Notes: generated from the sequence alone by a model not told the origin. A DNA stretch of 64,000 nt from Maledivibacter halophilus (GCF_900167445.1 NZ_FUZT01000008.1:1-64000); one strand, 5' to 3'. Positions 17,820-28,537 are shown, numbered from the stretch's first letter. A program made the numbers and translations.

Positions 17820-19178
17820 CTACGTCCTCCTTATTTTTCCTACACAGTCTTTGAAATGTCTTCCTCTTACCTCATAGCTTTCATACATATCCCAGCTTGC
17901 ACATGCTGGAGATAAAAGAATTGTATCATTTTTCTTTGCATTTTTATAGGCAACATTCACAGCTTCTTCCATATTTTTTACAATGTAAATATTCTTAAAA
18001 CCATACTTTTCAGCTGTTTCCTTAATTTTGTATGCAGTTTCACCTAATAAAATCAATGCTCTAACCTTATTATTAAAGGAGGCAACAAATTCATCAAACA
18101 AACCGCCCTTATCCATCCCTCCTGCTATCAGTACTAAAGGCCCCTTAAGCCCTTCTACAGCCTTTATAGATGCATCTGGATTTGTTCCCTTTGAATCATT
18201 ATAAAATTTTATTCCATCTATTTCACATACAAACTCAGTTCTATGCTCAATACCTTTAAAGCTATTTAAAGTATATTTAATTATATCAATATTTATTCCT
18301 GAATAATATGCAAAAGCCACAGCCGCTAAAGCATTTTCAAGATTATGATTACCTGCTATGTAAATATCATTGGTTTTACATATTATATCTATATCATCAT
18401 TGTCCTTTACTATTATGTTTCCACCTTGAACATAGACTCCCTCTTTTAGAATTTCTTTTCTACTAAAAAATATGACCCTACAATTTGCCTTAGAAGCTAA
18501 ATTCCTTGTTATATCATTATCATAATTTAAAATTACTAAATCATTCTCTTCTTGATTCATAAAAATATTGGCCTTAGCTTCTATATAGTTTTCCATAGTT
18601 TTATGACGATTAAGATGATCAGGTGTAATATTTAATATAGCAGAAATCCTTGGTTTAAATTTTTCTATAGTCTCCAATTGAAAACTACTTACCTCAGTAA
18701 TTAGGAAGGTATCATCAGTAGTTTCTAACGCCTTGGAAATTGCAGCTAATCCAATATTTCCGACGATAAATGTCTTTAAACTGGCATTTTTAAAAATTTC
18801 ACCTACAAGGGCAGTAGTTGTAGTCTTACCATTAGTTCCTGTGATTGCTAAGTATTTTCCTTTACTTAGCCTATATGCCAACTCAAGCTCTCCTATTATT
18901 TCAATATTTTCTTTCTTTGCTTTCTTTAAAAAAACTAAATCTGTAGGCACTCCCGGACTTAAAACAATCAAATCATATTTTTCTATTCTTTCAGGATGTA
19001 CTCCAAGAACTATATCGTCGCAAAGATGGGCTATTTCATCTAATATATTCTTTAGATTTTCTTCTGTTTTAATATCATTTACAGTGATATTAGCACCAAG
19101 ACTTGACAATACCTTCACTGTAGGAATACCTGATTTTGCCATTCCAACTACTAGAACATTTTTATCTTTAAGATTCAT
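17820..19178 (-). CDS. murD: UDP-MurNAc-L-Ala:D-Glu ligase MurD
   Basis: 452 residues from the ATG at 19178 (CTAAGGAGGG site); an upstream in-frame start at 19214 adds residues that are not family-like. The ATP site GTNGKTTTTALV and the central-domain motif ITPDHLNRH are present, and the C-terminal domain begins near YNDSKGTNPDA. It adds D-glutamate to UDP-MurNAc-L-Ala in the cytoplasm. Follows mraY with a short gap. Confidence 0.95.
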   Translation of the reverse strand: MNLKDKNVLVVGMAKSGIPTVKVLSSLGANITVNDIKTEENLKNILDEIAHLCDDIVLGVHPERIEKYDLIVLSPGVPTDLVFLKKAKKENIEIIGELELAYRLSKGKYLAITGTNGKTTTTALVGEIFKNASLKTFIVGNIGLAAISKALETTDDTFLITEVSSFQLETIEKFKPRISAILNITPDHLNRHKTMENYIEAKANIFMNQEENDLVILNYDNDITRNLASKANCRVIFFSRKEILKEGVYVQGGNIIVKDNDDIDIICKTNDIYIAGNHNLENALAAVAFAYYSGINIDIIKYTLNSFKGIEHRTEFVCEIDGIKFYNDSKGTNPDASIKAVEGLKGPLVLIAGGMDKGGLFDEFVASFNNKVRALILLGETAYKIKETAEKYGFKNIYIVKNMEEAVNVAYKNAKKNDTILLSPACASWDMYESYEVRGRHFKDCVGKIRRT

Positions 19179-19238
19179 TTTTGTAATTCCCTCCTTAGAG
19201 AAATAAAACAACAAAATATAGGATGGTAAAACTATTTT

Positions 19239-20219
19239 CTATTTAAGTCCATAAAGCCCTACAATACATAGCAATAATGTAACACCCCAAAAAACCACTA
19301 CGATTTTTGTTTCCTTCCATCCAGATAATTCAAAGTGATGGTGGAGAGGACTCATTTTAAATACGCGTTTCCCAGTAAGTTTAAATGAAACTACCTGTAT
19401 TATAACTGACAAGGCCTCTGCAAAATATATTCCTCCAACAATAGGTATAAACAATGTTAAATTTGTCAGTATTGCTATAGCTGCAATGGCTCCTCCCAGA
19501 GCCATTGATCCGGTATCCCCCATAAAAACCCTTGCTGGATAAGCATTAAAACGCAAAAAACCTAGACAAGCACCTGTTAGAGCTGCAGAAAACACAGCTA
19601 TACTAGGATATCCCCAATGATGAGCATACAAACTAAAAAAGGAAGCCACTATAAGGGTAACTCCAGAAGCCAGTCCATCTAATCCATCAGTCAAATTCAC
19701 ACTATTCGTTGTGGCCACTACAACAAATGCAATAAAAGGAATATAAAGAAAACCCAAATCCAGCTTTTCGCCTAAAAAGGGAATATAGTCAGAAAATGGT
19801 ACCAATACATTAGTTTCATAAGCAGATGTTTTGGATTGATAAATTGCAATTATAACTGCTATTGTAATTTGTCCAATAAGTTTTTGATAGGCTCTAAGTC
19901 CTAAATTACGCTTCAAAACAACTTTTATAAAATCATCAATAAAACCAATTAAACCAAATCCAAGTGTAGAAAATAAAACTATATACATATGTCTATTTAA
20001 TTTCCCAGATGTTAAGGTTGTAATCAATATTGCAGCTATCATTATTATTCCGCCCATTGTTGGTGTTCCTGATTTAGTGTAATGGGACTGAGGTCCTTCT
20101 GCTCTAATACTTTGACCCACCTTAAGCCTTCTTAAAAATGGGATAATGAAATATCCTAAAACCAACGTAAGGATAAATGAAATAGCTATCCTAATCATCA
20201 GTAGTATAAAATCAGTCAT
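19239..20219 (-). CDS. mraY: Phospho-MurNAc-pentapeptide transferase MraY
   Basis: 326 residues, about ten membrane helices. Catalytic loops are visible: GTPTMGG, FIDDFIKV, NLTDGLDGLASG, FMGDTGSMALGG and PLHHHFELSGW. It moves phospho-MurNAc-pentapeptide to undecaprenyl phosphate, making lipid I. It starts 4 nt after murF ends, so the pair is coupled. Confidence 0.96.
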   Translation of the reverse strand: MTDFILLMIRIAISFILTLVLGYFIIPFLRRLKVGQSIRAEGPQSHYTKSGTPTMGGIIMIAAILITTLTSGKLNRHMYIVLFSTLGFGLIGFIDDFIKVVLKRNLGLRAYQKLIGQITIAVIIAIYQSKTSAYETNVLVPFSDYIPFLGEKLDLGFLYIPFIAFVVVATTNSVNLTDGLDGLASGVTLIVASFFSLYAHHWGYPSIAVFSAALTGACLGFLRFNAYPARVFMGDTGSMALGGAIAAIAILTNLTLFIPIVGGIYFAEALSVIIQVVSFKLTGKRVFKMSPLHHHFELSGWKETKIVVVFWGVTLLLCIVGLYGLK

Positions 20220-20223
20220 TTAT

Positions 20224-21606
20224 TTATCTCCTCTCTTGTAGATACTGTACAATTTCCTCCATTTTCATACTCCTTGAGGCCTTGATTAATATCACATCTC
20301 CAGATTCTTTTATGTAAGATAATAAATTAATAGCCGTCATATTATCTCCTAAAACAAAGGTATTTTCCTTAGGAAATCCACTTTCTATTGCACCTTTAAC
20401 AATATTTTTAGCCTCTGGTCCCACAGTAATTAGCAAATCAATATTTTTTTTAGAAACTAATTCTCCCACTTTTTCGTGGGCTCTCCGGGAATAATTTCCA
20501 AGCTCCAGCATATCTCCCAATACTGCTATTTTTCTTTTAGATTCCATATCTTCTAGAACATAAAGAGCTGCCTTCATTGAATCAGGGTTGGCATTGTAGC
20601 AATCATTAATTATTTTTATTTTTTCATGGGTATTGATAATATTTAGTCTCATCTTATTTCCCTTAAAATCCCCCAGCCCTTCCTTTATTTTTTCAAAGGG
20701 TATACCATAGTAAATACCAGTAGCTATTGCTAAAAGGGCATTATTTACATTATGAACACCAGGTACATTAAGCCTAATATTGTATGTCTTATTATCATAC
20801 TCAATCGTAAATTCCACACCTTCATTTCCTAATTTTTTTATATTTGATGCAAATATATCATTACCATTCTCTAATCCAGTAAATACTTTTTTATACTTAG
20901 TATTTTTATATTTTACTTTCTCTAAATATTCATCGTCTCCATTTAATATTAATAGCTGGGTTTTATCCATATAATTTGAAATTTCCATTTTTGCATTGAA
21001 TATCTCTTCCTTTGAACCTAAATTTTCTATATGGCAAAGACCTATATTTGTTATCACTCCAACTTGAGGATCTGCTATTTTACACAAAAGATCAATTTCC
21101 CCTCTATTACTCATACCCATTTCCAATACAAGTATTTCGTGTTCTTTTCCTATTTTCATCAGTGTAAGGGGAAGTCCAATATGATTATTAAAATTTCCTT
21201 CGTTTTTTAAAACATTATATTTTTGTGATAACACATTATAAATCATTTCCTTTGAAGTAGTTTTTCCCGTGCTTCCTGTAACTGCAACAACTGGAATATT
21301 GGCCTGCTTTAAGAAGTATTTGCCCATATCTTGCAGAGCCTTGAGTGTATCATCTACCATTATTAAACATATATCTGAATTCCCATTGATTTCAATTTCT
21401 CTGCTTGTCAAGGCTGCTATTGCTCCAGCTTTAAAAGCACCTTCAATAAATGAGTGGCCATCAAACCGCTCTCCTATTATTGGAATAAAAAGATAATCCT
21501 TTTTAATGCTTCTAGAATCTATTGAAACACCCTTTACTTTTATATTTTCATTTCCCCTTATAAGCTTTCCCTTTGTGGCTTTTAAAATATCTTTAATATC
21601 AATCAT
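20224..21606 (-). CDS. murF: UDP-MurNAc-tripeptide:D-Ala-D-Ala ligase MurF
   Basis: 460 residues of the Mur ligase family: N-terminal uridine-binding domain (SIDSRSIKKDYLFIPI), ATP site TGSTGKTTSKE, central EMGMSNRGEI and ITNIGLCHIENL, C-terminal NDCYNANPDSM. It adds D-Ala-D-Ala to complete the pentapeptide. Its start overlaps the end of murE by 8 nt. Confidence 0.95.
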   Translation of the reverse strand: MIDIKDILKATKGKLIRGNENIKVKGVSIDSRSIKKDYLFIPIIGERFDGHSFIEGAFKAGAIAALTSREIEINGNSDICLIMVDDTLKALQDMGKYFLKQANIPVVAVTGSTGKTTSKEMIYNVLSQKYNVLKNEGNFNNHIGLPLTLMKIGKEHEILVLEMGMSNRGEIDLLCKIADPQVGVITNIGLCHIENLGSKEEIFNAKMEISNYMDKTQLLILNGDDEYLEKVKYKNTKYKKVFTGLENGNDIFASNIKKLGNEGVEFTIEYDNKTYNIRLNVPGVHNVNNALLAIATGIYYGIPFEKIKEGLGDFKGNKMRLNIINTHEKIKIINDCYNANPDSMKAALYVLEDMESKRKIAVLGDMLELGNYSRRAHEKVGELVSKKNIDLLITVGPEAKNIVKGAIESGFPKENTFVLGDNMTAINLLSYIKESGDVILIKASRSMKMEEIVQYLQERR

Positions 21607-23074
21607 CAGTTAAAACCTCCATTGCTACTTTTCTATCATCAAAATCATAAATCTTATCATCGATAATCTGATAGGTCTCATGTCCCTTTCCAGCTATAAG
21701 AACAATATCATTGGTTTTTGCCTTTTTTATGGCTTCTTTTATAGCTTCTCTTCTATCTATAATAATATTATATTTCTTCTGATCGGGTCCAATCCCCTGT
21801 AATATATCCTTAACTATTATTTCCGGATCTTCGCTACGAGGATTATCATTAGTGATAATGCAATGATCAGACAAATCATAGGCCACCTTACCCATAAGGG
21901 GTCGTTTGGTGGCATCCCTGTCTCCTCCACAGCCAAATACTGTAATGACTTTACCCTTTGCAAATTGATTAACAGTATTTAATACATTTTCTAAAGCATC
22001 GGGGGTATGGGCATAATCAACAATTACATTTATACCTTTATCATTCTCTACAGGTTCAAATCTTCCTCGTATAGGTTTTATATTTTTAATATTCTTAGCA
22101 ATATCTTCATAACCATATCCCATAGAGTAGCATACAGCTATAGTGGCCAAAATATTATAAATTGAAAACAATCCGGGAATATTTATCTCTATATCTCCAG
22201 AGTACTTAGGTGTAACAACTCTAAATTTAGAATATGTAGCATGCATATCTATGTCTTCAGCATATATATCACAATTACTATTTATTCCATAGCTTAAAAC
22301 AGAAGTTTTCAATTTTTTTATTTTATCATATATCTTCTTTCCATATTTATCGTCAACATTAATTATGTTAACATCAGAGGTTTTATAAAATAATTTTTCC
22401 TTAGCTTTTTTATAACTTTCCATATCCTCATGAAAATCCAGATGATCAGCAGTTAAATTAGTAAATACACCTATGTTAAATTTTACATCTTCAACCCTTT
22501 TAAGGTCAAGGGAATGAGATGACACCTCCATTGAACATATGTCAATATCTTTTTTTACCATTTCACTAAACAAATATTGTAATTCAAGGGATTCTGGTGT
22601 AGTATTACTGGTTTTATACTCTTCATCTAATATTATATTCTTCATAGTTCCTATTAAACTAGTTCTTTTGTTATTGGCCTTAAATATACTTCTAATTAAA
22701 TAAGTTATAGATGTTTTACCATTGGTACCAGTAATACCTATTACCTTGATTTCTCTACTGGGATCATTATAAAAGTTTACAGATAGTTTAGATAGCGCAT
22801 CTCGACTATCACAAACCTTTATAATTGCGATATTATTTTCACAGATATCACCAGCAATATCATCTATATCTTTTTCAATAACAATTGCCCTTGCACCCTT
22901 TTCAATTGCATTCTTTATATATTTATGCCCATCTGTTTTAAAGCCACTAATACATACAAATAAATTATCCTTCTCCACTATCCTTGAATCATAGGCAATT
23001 CCTGAAATATCAATATCATTATCACCATAAACTTTTGAAGCTTTAATGTTTTTTAACAAATACCGTAATTTCAT
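21599..23074 (-). CDS. murE: UDP-MurNAc-L-Ala-D-Glu:diaminopimelate ligase MurE
   Basis: 491 residues. The ATP loop GTNGKTSITYLI and FTNLTADHLDFH are present. The substrate motif reads DNPR (in TNDNPRSEDP), the version that selects meso-diaminopimelate rather than lysine. The wall is therefore predicted to be A1-gamma with DAP cross-links, as in most clostridia. A terminator-like hairpin lies between this gene and spoVD. Confidence 0.95.
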   Translation of the reverse strand: MKLRYLLKNIKASKVYGDNDIDISGIAYDSRIVEKDNLFVCISGFKTDGHKYIKNAIEKGARAIVIEKDIDDIAGDICENNIAIIKVCDSRDALSKLSVNFYNDPSREIKVIGITGTNGKTSITYLIRSIFKANNKRTSLIGTMKNIILDEEYKTSNTTPESLELQYLFSEMVKKDIDICSMEVSSHSLDLKRVEDVKFNIGVFTNLTADHLDFHEDMESYKKAKEKLFYKTSDVNIINVDDKYGKKIYDKIKKLKTSVLSYGINSNCDIYAEDIDMHATYSKFRVVTPKYSGDIEINIPGLFSIYNILATIAVCYSMGYGYEDIAKNIKNIKPIRGRFEPVENDKGINVIVDYAHTPDALENVLNTVNQFAKGKVITVFGCGGDRDATKRPLMGKVAYDLSDHCIITNDNPRSEDPEIIVKDILQGIGPDQKKYNIIIDRREAIKEAIKKAKTNDIVLIAGKGHETYQIIDDKIYDFDDRKVAMEVLTDD

Positions 23075-23176
23075 ACAAATCTCTCCTAATTCATTTATAA
23101 ACTTATCTATTTATTTGCTAAAAATGTATAAATTTCCTTTAATAAGTTTTATTGGCCTACATCTATACCTATAAAA

Positions 23177-23216
23177 GGCAATTCAAATTAAAGTCAAAGC
23201 CTTAATTTAAATTGCC
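23177..23216 (-). terminator. Hairpin terminator between spoVD and murE
   Basis: 15-nt arms (GGCAATTTAAATTAA on the minus strand and its near complement) pair with one G-U on that strand and are followed by TTTTA. It lies just downstream of the spoVD stop in the minus direction and may separate the mraZ-spoVD transcript from the mur genes or act as an attenuator. Confidence 0.6.
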
Positions 23217-23253
23217 CTTATCCAAAATAACCTTCTTAATTATATCATAAAGT

Positions 23254-25239
23254 TTACTGAGATTCTTCCTTTACAAATAATATTACCATTGACTTTTCCT
23301 TTACTTTGCTTCCAGGCTTAGGAAATTGATCCATTACTACCATATTTCCACTTTCTACATTCATGGGCTCTGTATTATAATCTAAATTATTATCTGAAAG
23401 TCTTTTTGAGGCTTCATATAATTTTAGGCTCCTAACTTCGGGAACAACTACTTCTTCCTTTTGATATTTTTCCTTTTCTTCTTCATTATATTGAGGCTCT
23501 ACTTCCAAATATCTTAAAGTATCCTTTAATATTTCATGGGCTATTGGAGCTGCCAACTGACTTCCAAAACGTGGAAACACCTGAGGCTCATCAATAACAA
23601 TAAGTACTGCCACTTCTGGATCATTTACAGGAGCTATACTAACAAAGGATGAATAAACTTTTCCATCAACATATCTTCCGTCTATAACTTTATCGGCAGT
23701 CCCGGTTTTTCCTCCAATTCTATATCCTGGAATATATGCTTTAAAGCCTGAACCATCTGAAACCACCGATTCCATTATTAATCTTAATTCCATTGAAGTT
23801 TTTTCAGAAATTACCTGTCTTATAAATTTAGGTTCATATCTATGAATCACATTTCCTGAATCATCAGTTAACTCCTTTACAACTCTAGGCTGCATAAGCC
23901 TTCCATCGTTAGCAATAGAGGATACGGCGCTTATTAATTGTATAGGAGTAACAGATATCCCCTGACCAAAGGAAATTGTGGCTAACTCCACAGGCCCTAC
24001 ATTAGAAAGACTATAGAGAATAGGGCTTCCTTCCCCAGGTAAATCTATTCCAGTTTTATCTTTAAATCCAAATGCATCAATATATTTATAAAATTTTTCA
24101 GCTCCCAATTCTTGGCCCACTTCTATAAATATTGGGTTACATGAATTTTGAACTGCCTCCGTAAAGGTTTGATGTCCATGGGGTCTATAATACCTCCAAC
24201 ATTTAATTTTTTGGCCAGCAACTGTTGCATATCCAGGAGAATATACTGGTGAATTTGGTTCAACAACTCCTTCTTCCAGTCCAGAGGAGGAAGTTATTAA
24301 TTTAAAGGTTGATCCAGGCTCATATGTATCACTTATTATTGGATTTCTCCACATTTGATTCCAAAGCTTTTGCTTTTCATTTGTATCTAAGGACTCATAC
24401 CTTTCTCTTTCAGCGCTATCCAGTGGAATTCTAGGCTCATTTGGATCATAATCGGGTTTTACTCCCATAGCTAAGATATCTCCAGTCTTAGGCTCCATAA
24501 CAATTGCCATTATGCGTTTTGCCTTTGTTTTGGGCAAAGCATTTTCTATAGCTTTTTCTGTGAAATGTTGAATAACCTCATCAATAGTTAATACTACATT
24601 AAGTCCATTTACTGGCTCATAATATTTTTCTACTCCATATGGAAGTTGTCTTCCAGCTCCATCGGTATTCTTTATCCATCTACCTGGAAGCCCACTTAAG
24701 ACCTTATCATATTTCAGTTCTACACCAGCTATACCTTGATTGTCTACTCTAGTATGTCCTATAACATATGCAGCAAAATTATCATATGGATAAAATCTTT
24801 TGAAATCTTGAGCAACTTGAATTCCTCTAAATTTTTCTTTTATAATTTCATTGGCTTTTTCTTTATCTATCCATCTTATAACCCTTACTAGGCTCTTATT
24901 TTGTGAAATTGTACTTAATACTTCCTCTTCTTCCATTTCCAAAATATTGGCTAAGCTCTTTGCTACTACTTCTTTAGATTTGATTTCAGAGGGAGTGGCC
25001 CATACAGTAAATTTAGTTACACTCGTTGCTAATTCCTTACCATTCCTATCATAAATAGTTCCTCTTCTTGCGGTTATAGGAACATCTCTTGTTTGCTGCC
25101 TAATTGCAAGCATTCTAAGCTCTTCACCATTTACTATTTGAATCCAGCCCAATCGAATTATTAGTGCGAAGAAAACTAAACAAATAAAAAACAATGCAAA
25201 TACTAAACGTTTTTTATTAACAATACTAGGATTTATCAC
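23254..25239 (-). CDS. spoVD: Class B penicillin-binding protein with PASTA domain (SpoVD/FtsI)
   Basis: 661 residues: N-terminal membrane helix (about 12-30), PBP dimerisation domain, transpeptidase domain with STFK at 310-313 (nucleophile Ser310), SCN at 366-368 and GGKTGTAD near 511, then one PASTA domain from about residue 600. The C-terminal PASTA is typical of SpoVD and of clostridial PBP2 versions that serve as the division transpeptidase. It cross-links peptidoglycan at the septum or spore cortex. Partners nearby: FtsL-like protein and SEDS protein. Confidence 0.92.
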   Translation of the reverse strand: MINPSIVNKKRLVFALFFICLVFFALIIRLGWIQIVNGEELRMLAIRQQTRDVPITARRGTIYDRNGKELATSVTKFTVWATPSEIKSKEVVAKSLANILEMEEEEVLSTISQNKSLVRVIRWIDKEKANEIIKEKFRGIQVAQDFKRFYPYDNFAAYVIGHTRVDNQGIAGVELKYDKVLSGLPGRWIKNTDGAGRQLPYGVEKYYEPVNGLNVVLTIDEVIQHFTEKAIENALPKTKAKRIMAIVMEPKTGDILAMGVKPDYDPNEPRIPLDSAERERYESLDTNEKQKLWNQMWRNPIISDTYEPGSTFKLITSSSGLEEGVVEPNSPVYSPGYATVAGQKIKCWRYYRPHGHQTFTEAVQNSCNPIFIEVGQELGAEKFYKYIDAFGFKDKTGIDLPGEGSPILYSLSNVGPVELATISFGQGISVTPIQLISAVSSIANDGRLMQPRVVKELTDDSGNVIHRYEPKFIRQVISEKTSMELRLIMESVVSDGSGFKAYIPGYRIGGKTGTADKVIDGRYVDGKVYSSFVSIAPVNDPEVAVLIVIDEPQVFPRFGSQLAAPIAHEILKDTLRYLEVEPQYNEEEKEKYQKEEVVVPEVRSLKLYEASKRLSDNNLDYNTEPMNVESGNMVVMDQFPKPGSKVKEKSMVILFVKEESQ

Positions 25240-25317
25240 CCTAAATCCTCCTTAACTCATCTAATCTTAAGATATTACATTAAATATTATAAACAATCTC
25301 ATAACCATTAATTTTTC

Positions 25318-25833
25318 CTAATCTAACAGATAATATAGTTTTCTAATTGACGATTTTATAAAGCCAAATAATTTTTTATCTTGCTTATCTTCTTTTACTT
25401 GCTCGTTGGTCAGTTCACTATCATCAGAAACTGTAAAGTCCACACCTTCTGTCTCTTCAGTATCTAAAAACACCATCTGCTCATATTTAGGATACTGCAT
25501 GCCTACTTTCTCTAATGCTGCTTTCTCAATTATATCTGATCTTGTTAAGCTGTCGTACTTGGCATTAACATCCTGTAGATGGGTTTCAAGCTCTTTTATC
25601 TCTTTCTTTAATCTTAAAACATCATATCTTGCTTCTGTTATTTCTGTATATCTAAGCAAAACAAATATAAAAGTTGAAGAAATAACAACAACCCAAAACA
25701 ATATGCTGACTTTTATAAATAGATTTTTACTTTTTTTCTTCCTTCGATTATTAATACTTTTCCTATTGTTTTCTTTGTTTTCCGTTGAATATCTATTGTC
25801 ATCGTAAGAATACTTTTTCTTAGCTACTAACAA
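25318..25833 (-). CDS. ftsL: FtsL-like division protein
   Basis: 171 residues starting at a TTG with a GGGGGAG site. A very basic, Asn-rich cytoplasmic N-terminus (about 1-45, with RRKKKSK), one membrane helix (about 47-66), a coiled coil (RLKKEIKELETHLQDVNAKY), then an acidic tail. Size, topology and place between rsmH and spoVD match FtsL; sequence conservation in this family is low, so context carries the call. It would bridge DivIC/DivIB and the septal synthase. Confidence 0.78.
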   Translation of the reverse strand: MLVAKKKYSYDDNRYSTENKENNRKSINNRRKKKSKNLFIKVSILFWVVVISSTFIFVLLRYTEITEARYDVLRLKKEIKELETHLQDVNAKYDSLTRSDIIEKAALEKVGMQYPKYEQMVFLDTEETEGVDFTVSDDSELTNEQVKEDKQDKKLFGFIKSSIRKLYYLLD

Positions 25834-25862
25834 TGTATTCTCCCCCTTTAATGTTTAGAACA

Positions 25863-26798
25863 TCAAATCTTTTCTGCTACTCTAAGCTTTGCACTTCTAG
25901 CCCTTGGGTTTTTATTAATTTCAATATCAGAAGGATAAATTGGTTTTCTTGTTATTATTTTTACGCTAGGCTTTTTATCACACTTACATATTGGAAACTC
26001 AGGTGGACATATACATCCTTTGCCCAATTCTCTGTAAGCATTTTTAATTATCCTGTCCTCTAGGGAATGAAAGGTTATTATACTCATCCTTCCTTTAATC
26101 TCTAAAACATCAGCTATGTCATTAACTGTATTTTCAAGAATTCCCAGTTCATTATTCACTTCAATTCTTATGGCCTGAAAAGTTCTTTTAGCCGGATGGG
26201 GACCAGTTCTTCTTGAACTTGCGGGTATTGCTTTTTTTATAATATCAACTAATTCACCTGTAGTTTCAATTTCCTTTTCCTTTCTTTGATTTACTATTAA
26301 TTTAGCTATTCTTAAGGCCCATCTTTCCTCGCCATATATCTTTATGATTTTGAACAACTCATCTTGAGAATAATTATTAACCACATGTTTTGCAGTAAGT
26401 TCATTTCTTCTATCCATTCTCATATCAAGCTCTGCATCTTTCATATATGAAAAACCTCTTTCACCTTCATCCAGCTGATATGAAGAAACACCTAAGTCCA
26501 ATACAACACCATTTATTTTATCTATATTTAATCTTCCTAATATGTTTTTAATATTTGCAAAATTATCATTAACAAATTCAATTTTATTTGAAAACTTACT
26601 AAGTCTTTTTTTTGAAAATTCCAATGCCTCTTTATCTTGATCTATTCCAATCAATAGGCCATCTTCATCTAACTTAGAACATATTAATTCCGAGTGGCCT
26701 CCTCCTCCCAAAGTACCGTCAACATAGATTCCCTTAGGATTAATATTTAAATTATTTACTGCTTCATTAAGTAAAACTGTTTCATGTTTAAAATCCAT
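25863..26798 (-). CDS. rsmH: 16S rRNA m4C1402 methyltransferase RsmH
   Basis: 311 residues. SAM-binding motif [13 protein letters not shown] at about 25-37, then [19 protein letters not shown] and [19 protein letters not shown], all hallmarks of RsmH/MraW. It methylates N4 of C1402 in 16S rRNA at the decoding site. Follows mraZ by 13 nt as usual. Confidence 0.96.
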   Translation of the reverse strand: MDFKHETVLLNEAVNNLNINPKGIYVDGTLGGGGHSELICSKLDEDGLLIGIDQDKEALEFSKKRLSKFSNKIEFVNDNFANIKNILGRLNIDKINGVVLDLGVSSYQLDEGERGFSYMKDAELDMRMDRRNELTAKHVVNNYSQDELFKIIKIYGEERWALRIAKLIVNQRKEKEIETTGELVDIIKKAIPASSRRTGPHPAKRTFQAIRIEVNNELGILENTVNDIADVLEIKGRMSIITFHSLEDRIIKNAYRELGKGCICPPEFPICKCDKKPSVKIITRKPIYPSDIEINKNPRARSAKLRVAEKI

Positions 26799-26811
26799 AA
26801 TATACCTTCCT

Positions 26812-27243
26812 TTATATTCCTAATTCTGCCATTTGCTCAGCTATATCATCATAACTAATATTTGCAGTATCATTATATTTATCCCAGTTATTTTTACTCC
26901 ATATCTCAATTCTTGTAGAAACACCAATAATGGCTACTTCCTTTTCAAGCTCTGCAAACTCCCTTACATTTTGGGGAATCGTAACCCTTCCCTGTTTATC
27001 CAAACTACATTCAGTGGCTCCAGAGAAAAATAGTCTTACAAATGCTCTAGCACTTTTATTAGTTAAAGGTAATCCCTTTAATTTGTTTTCAAAATTTCTC
27101 CATTCACTTTCGGGAAAAACAAAAAGACAATTATCAAGTCCCTTCGTTATAAAGAACCTTTCTCCAAGGTCTTCCCTGAATTTTGATGGAATATTTATTC
27201 TTCCCTTTTTATCTAATGTATATAAGTATTCCCCAATAAACAT
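26812..27243 (-). CDS. mraZ: Transcriptional regulator MraZ
   Basis: 143 residues from the ATG at 27243, giving the normal start FIGEY; GTG at 27252 overlaps the ribosome site. Two AbrB-like repeats are visible, each with the DKKGR or DKQGR turn (about 13-17 and 82-86). MraZ binds repeats upstream of itself and represses the dcw cluster. First gene of the cluster here. Confidence 0.94.
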   Translation of the reverse strand: MFIGEYLYTLDKKGRINIPSKFREDLGERFFITKGLDNCLFVFPESEWRNFENKLKGLPLTNKSARAFVRLFFSGATECSLDKQGRVTIPQNVREFAELEKEVAIIGVSTRIEIWSKNNWDKYNDTANISYDDIAEQMAELGI

Positions 27244-27433
27244 AATTTTCACTCCACTTTAAGGGAATTTAGTCCACCCTTACCCACTTCTAACCACTAA
27301 TAGTTTATTTCTATACCAAAGAGCTTTTTCCTTCTTATTTTTTTATTTTTTTTCTAGTATTTTTGAACTAATTGTAAATGTTCCATAGTTCTACAGGCCT
27401 CGTTTTTGTTTGATAAATTTCTCGAAAAACAGA

Positions 27434-27467
27434 TAAAAAAAAAGTGTACCTAATTAAAGTACACTTT
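27434..27467 (-). terminator. Terminator after the first Spo0E-like gene
   Basis: Stem AAAGTGTAC/GTACACTTT at 27441-27449 and 27459-27467. On the minus strand it is followed by a run of nine T. It isolates the small upstream gene from the mraZ transcript. Confidence 0.8.
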
Positions 27468-27532
27468 CCCTAAAAAACTATATTATAAAACAAATAGCAT
27501 AGAAAATTTAAGTAAAAATCTTAATCTTTGTA

Positions 27533-27673
27533 TTAATCATCTGCTTTTAATAAGTCATCTATTTCCTCACTGATAGCAAAAACATCTGAAACATTACTAC
27601 AACTTATGACTTCATTATCCAATTTTTTCTGCAAACAATGAATATCCTCTATTGATACACCGTTATATGACAT
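27533..27673 (-). CDS. Spo0E-like aspartyl-phosphate phosphatase (46 aa)
   Basis: A 46-residue gene with an ATG at 27673 behind a GAGGTG site. The product begins MSYNGVSIEDI, continues with an amphipathic helix (LQKKLDNEVI), a short linker and a second helix AISEEIDDLLKADD. The Ser-x-x-Ile/Leu-Asp signature in a two-helix hairpin is that of Spo0E-like phosphatases, which remove phosphate from Spo0A~P and so restrain sporulation. The match is weaker than for the two other copies in this window. It has its own terminator. Confidence 0.6.
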   Translation of the reverse strand: MSYNGVSIEDIHCLQKKLDNEVISCSNVSDVFAISEEIDDLLKADD

Positions 27674-27808
27674 AATTTCACCTCATATATATTTTTTTGT
27701 TTTGAAGCGACACATTTGTGTAAATAATATGATACATTATATTCCATATTATGTCAATTAACTTTTCCTTAAATAAATATTTCATTTATGTTTCATTTAT
27801 ATTAAATT

Positions 27809-28537
27809 TTAATAACTTTTTTTACGTTTTCTAAATAGTAAGTAAGAAAAAATTATTATTAAAGAAAGACTTAACAGCTGAGCAACTCTAAATTGGCCAA
27901 GCATTAAGCTGTCAGTTCTTAAGCCTTCTACAAAAAATCTACCAATAGAGTATAAAATCAAATACAAGTAAAATACTTCTCCATTATTTTTCTTTTTCTT
28001 TCTAAATTTTATTAAGAATATGAAAACTAATACATTCCACAGTGACTCATATAAGAATGTTGGATGAACCTTTACTCCATTCACCATGATTCCCCATGGT
28101 AAATTTGTCGGTCCTCCATGGGCCTCCTGATTAACGAAGTTTCCCCATCTGCCAATGGCCTGGCCTAGAATTAAACTTGGAGCAATAATATCAGCTAAGC
28201 TAAAAAAGTCTATTTTCTTTGCTTTTGTATATATTATTCCAGCTATAACCCCACCTATTACTCCACCATGTATAGCAAGGCCTCCTTCTCTTATATTTAT
28301 TATTTTGAAAATATCTCCACTATAATAGCTCCAGTTAAAAATTACATAATAAAGTCTTGCACCGACAATAGCTGCAGGAATCATAACTATTATAAAATCA
28401 ATTATAAGATTTTCATCCCATCCCAGTCTCTTTGACTCTCTTATTGCTAAAATGGTACCTATTATCATACCTAATGAAATTAATATACCATACCAACGTA
28501 CTGCAATCCCAAAAACTTCAAATGCTATAGGATCCAA
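27809..28537 (-). CDS. lgt: Prolipoprotein diacylglyceryl transferase Lgt
   Basis: 242 residues from the TTG at 28537 (GGAGGTGAAT site), starting DPIAFEVFGIAVRWYG as in other Lgt. The signature GRWGNFVNQEAHGG (including the key Arg and Asn) and RFFVEGLRTDSLMLG are present, with about seven membrane helices. It transfers diacylglycerol to the lipobox Cys of lipoproteins, for example the OppA-like protein in this window. An in-frame ATG at 28579 lacks support. Confidence 0.95.
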   Translation of the reverse strand: MDPIAFEVFGIAVRWYGILISLGMIIGTILAIRESKRLGWDENLIIDFIIVMIPAAIVGARLYYVIFNWSYYSGDIFKIINIREGGLAIHGGVIGGVIAGIIYTKAKKIDFFSLADIIAPSLILGQAIGRWGNFVNQEAHGGPTNLPWGIMVNGVKVHPTFLYESLWNVLVFIFLIKFRKKKKNNGEVFYLYLILYSIGRFFVEGLRTDSLMLGQFRVAQLLSLSLIIIFSYLLFRKRKKSY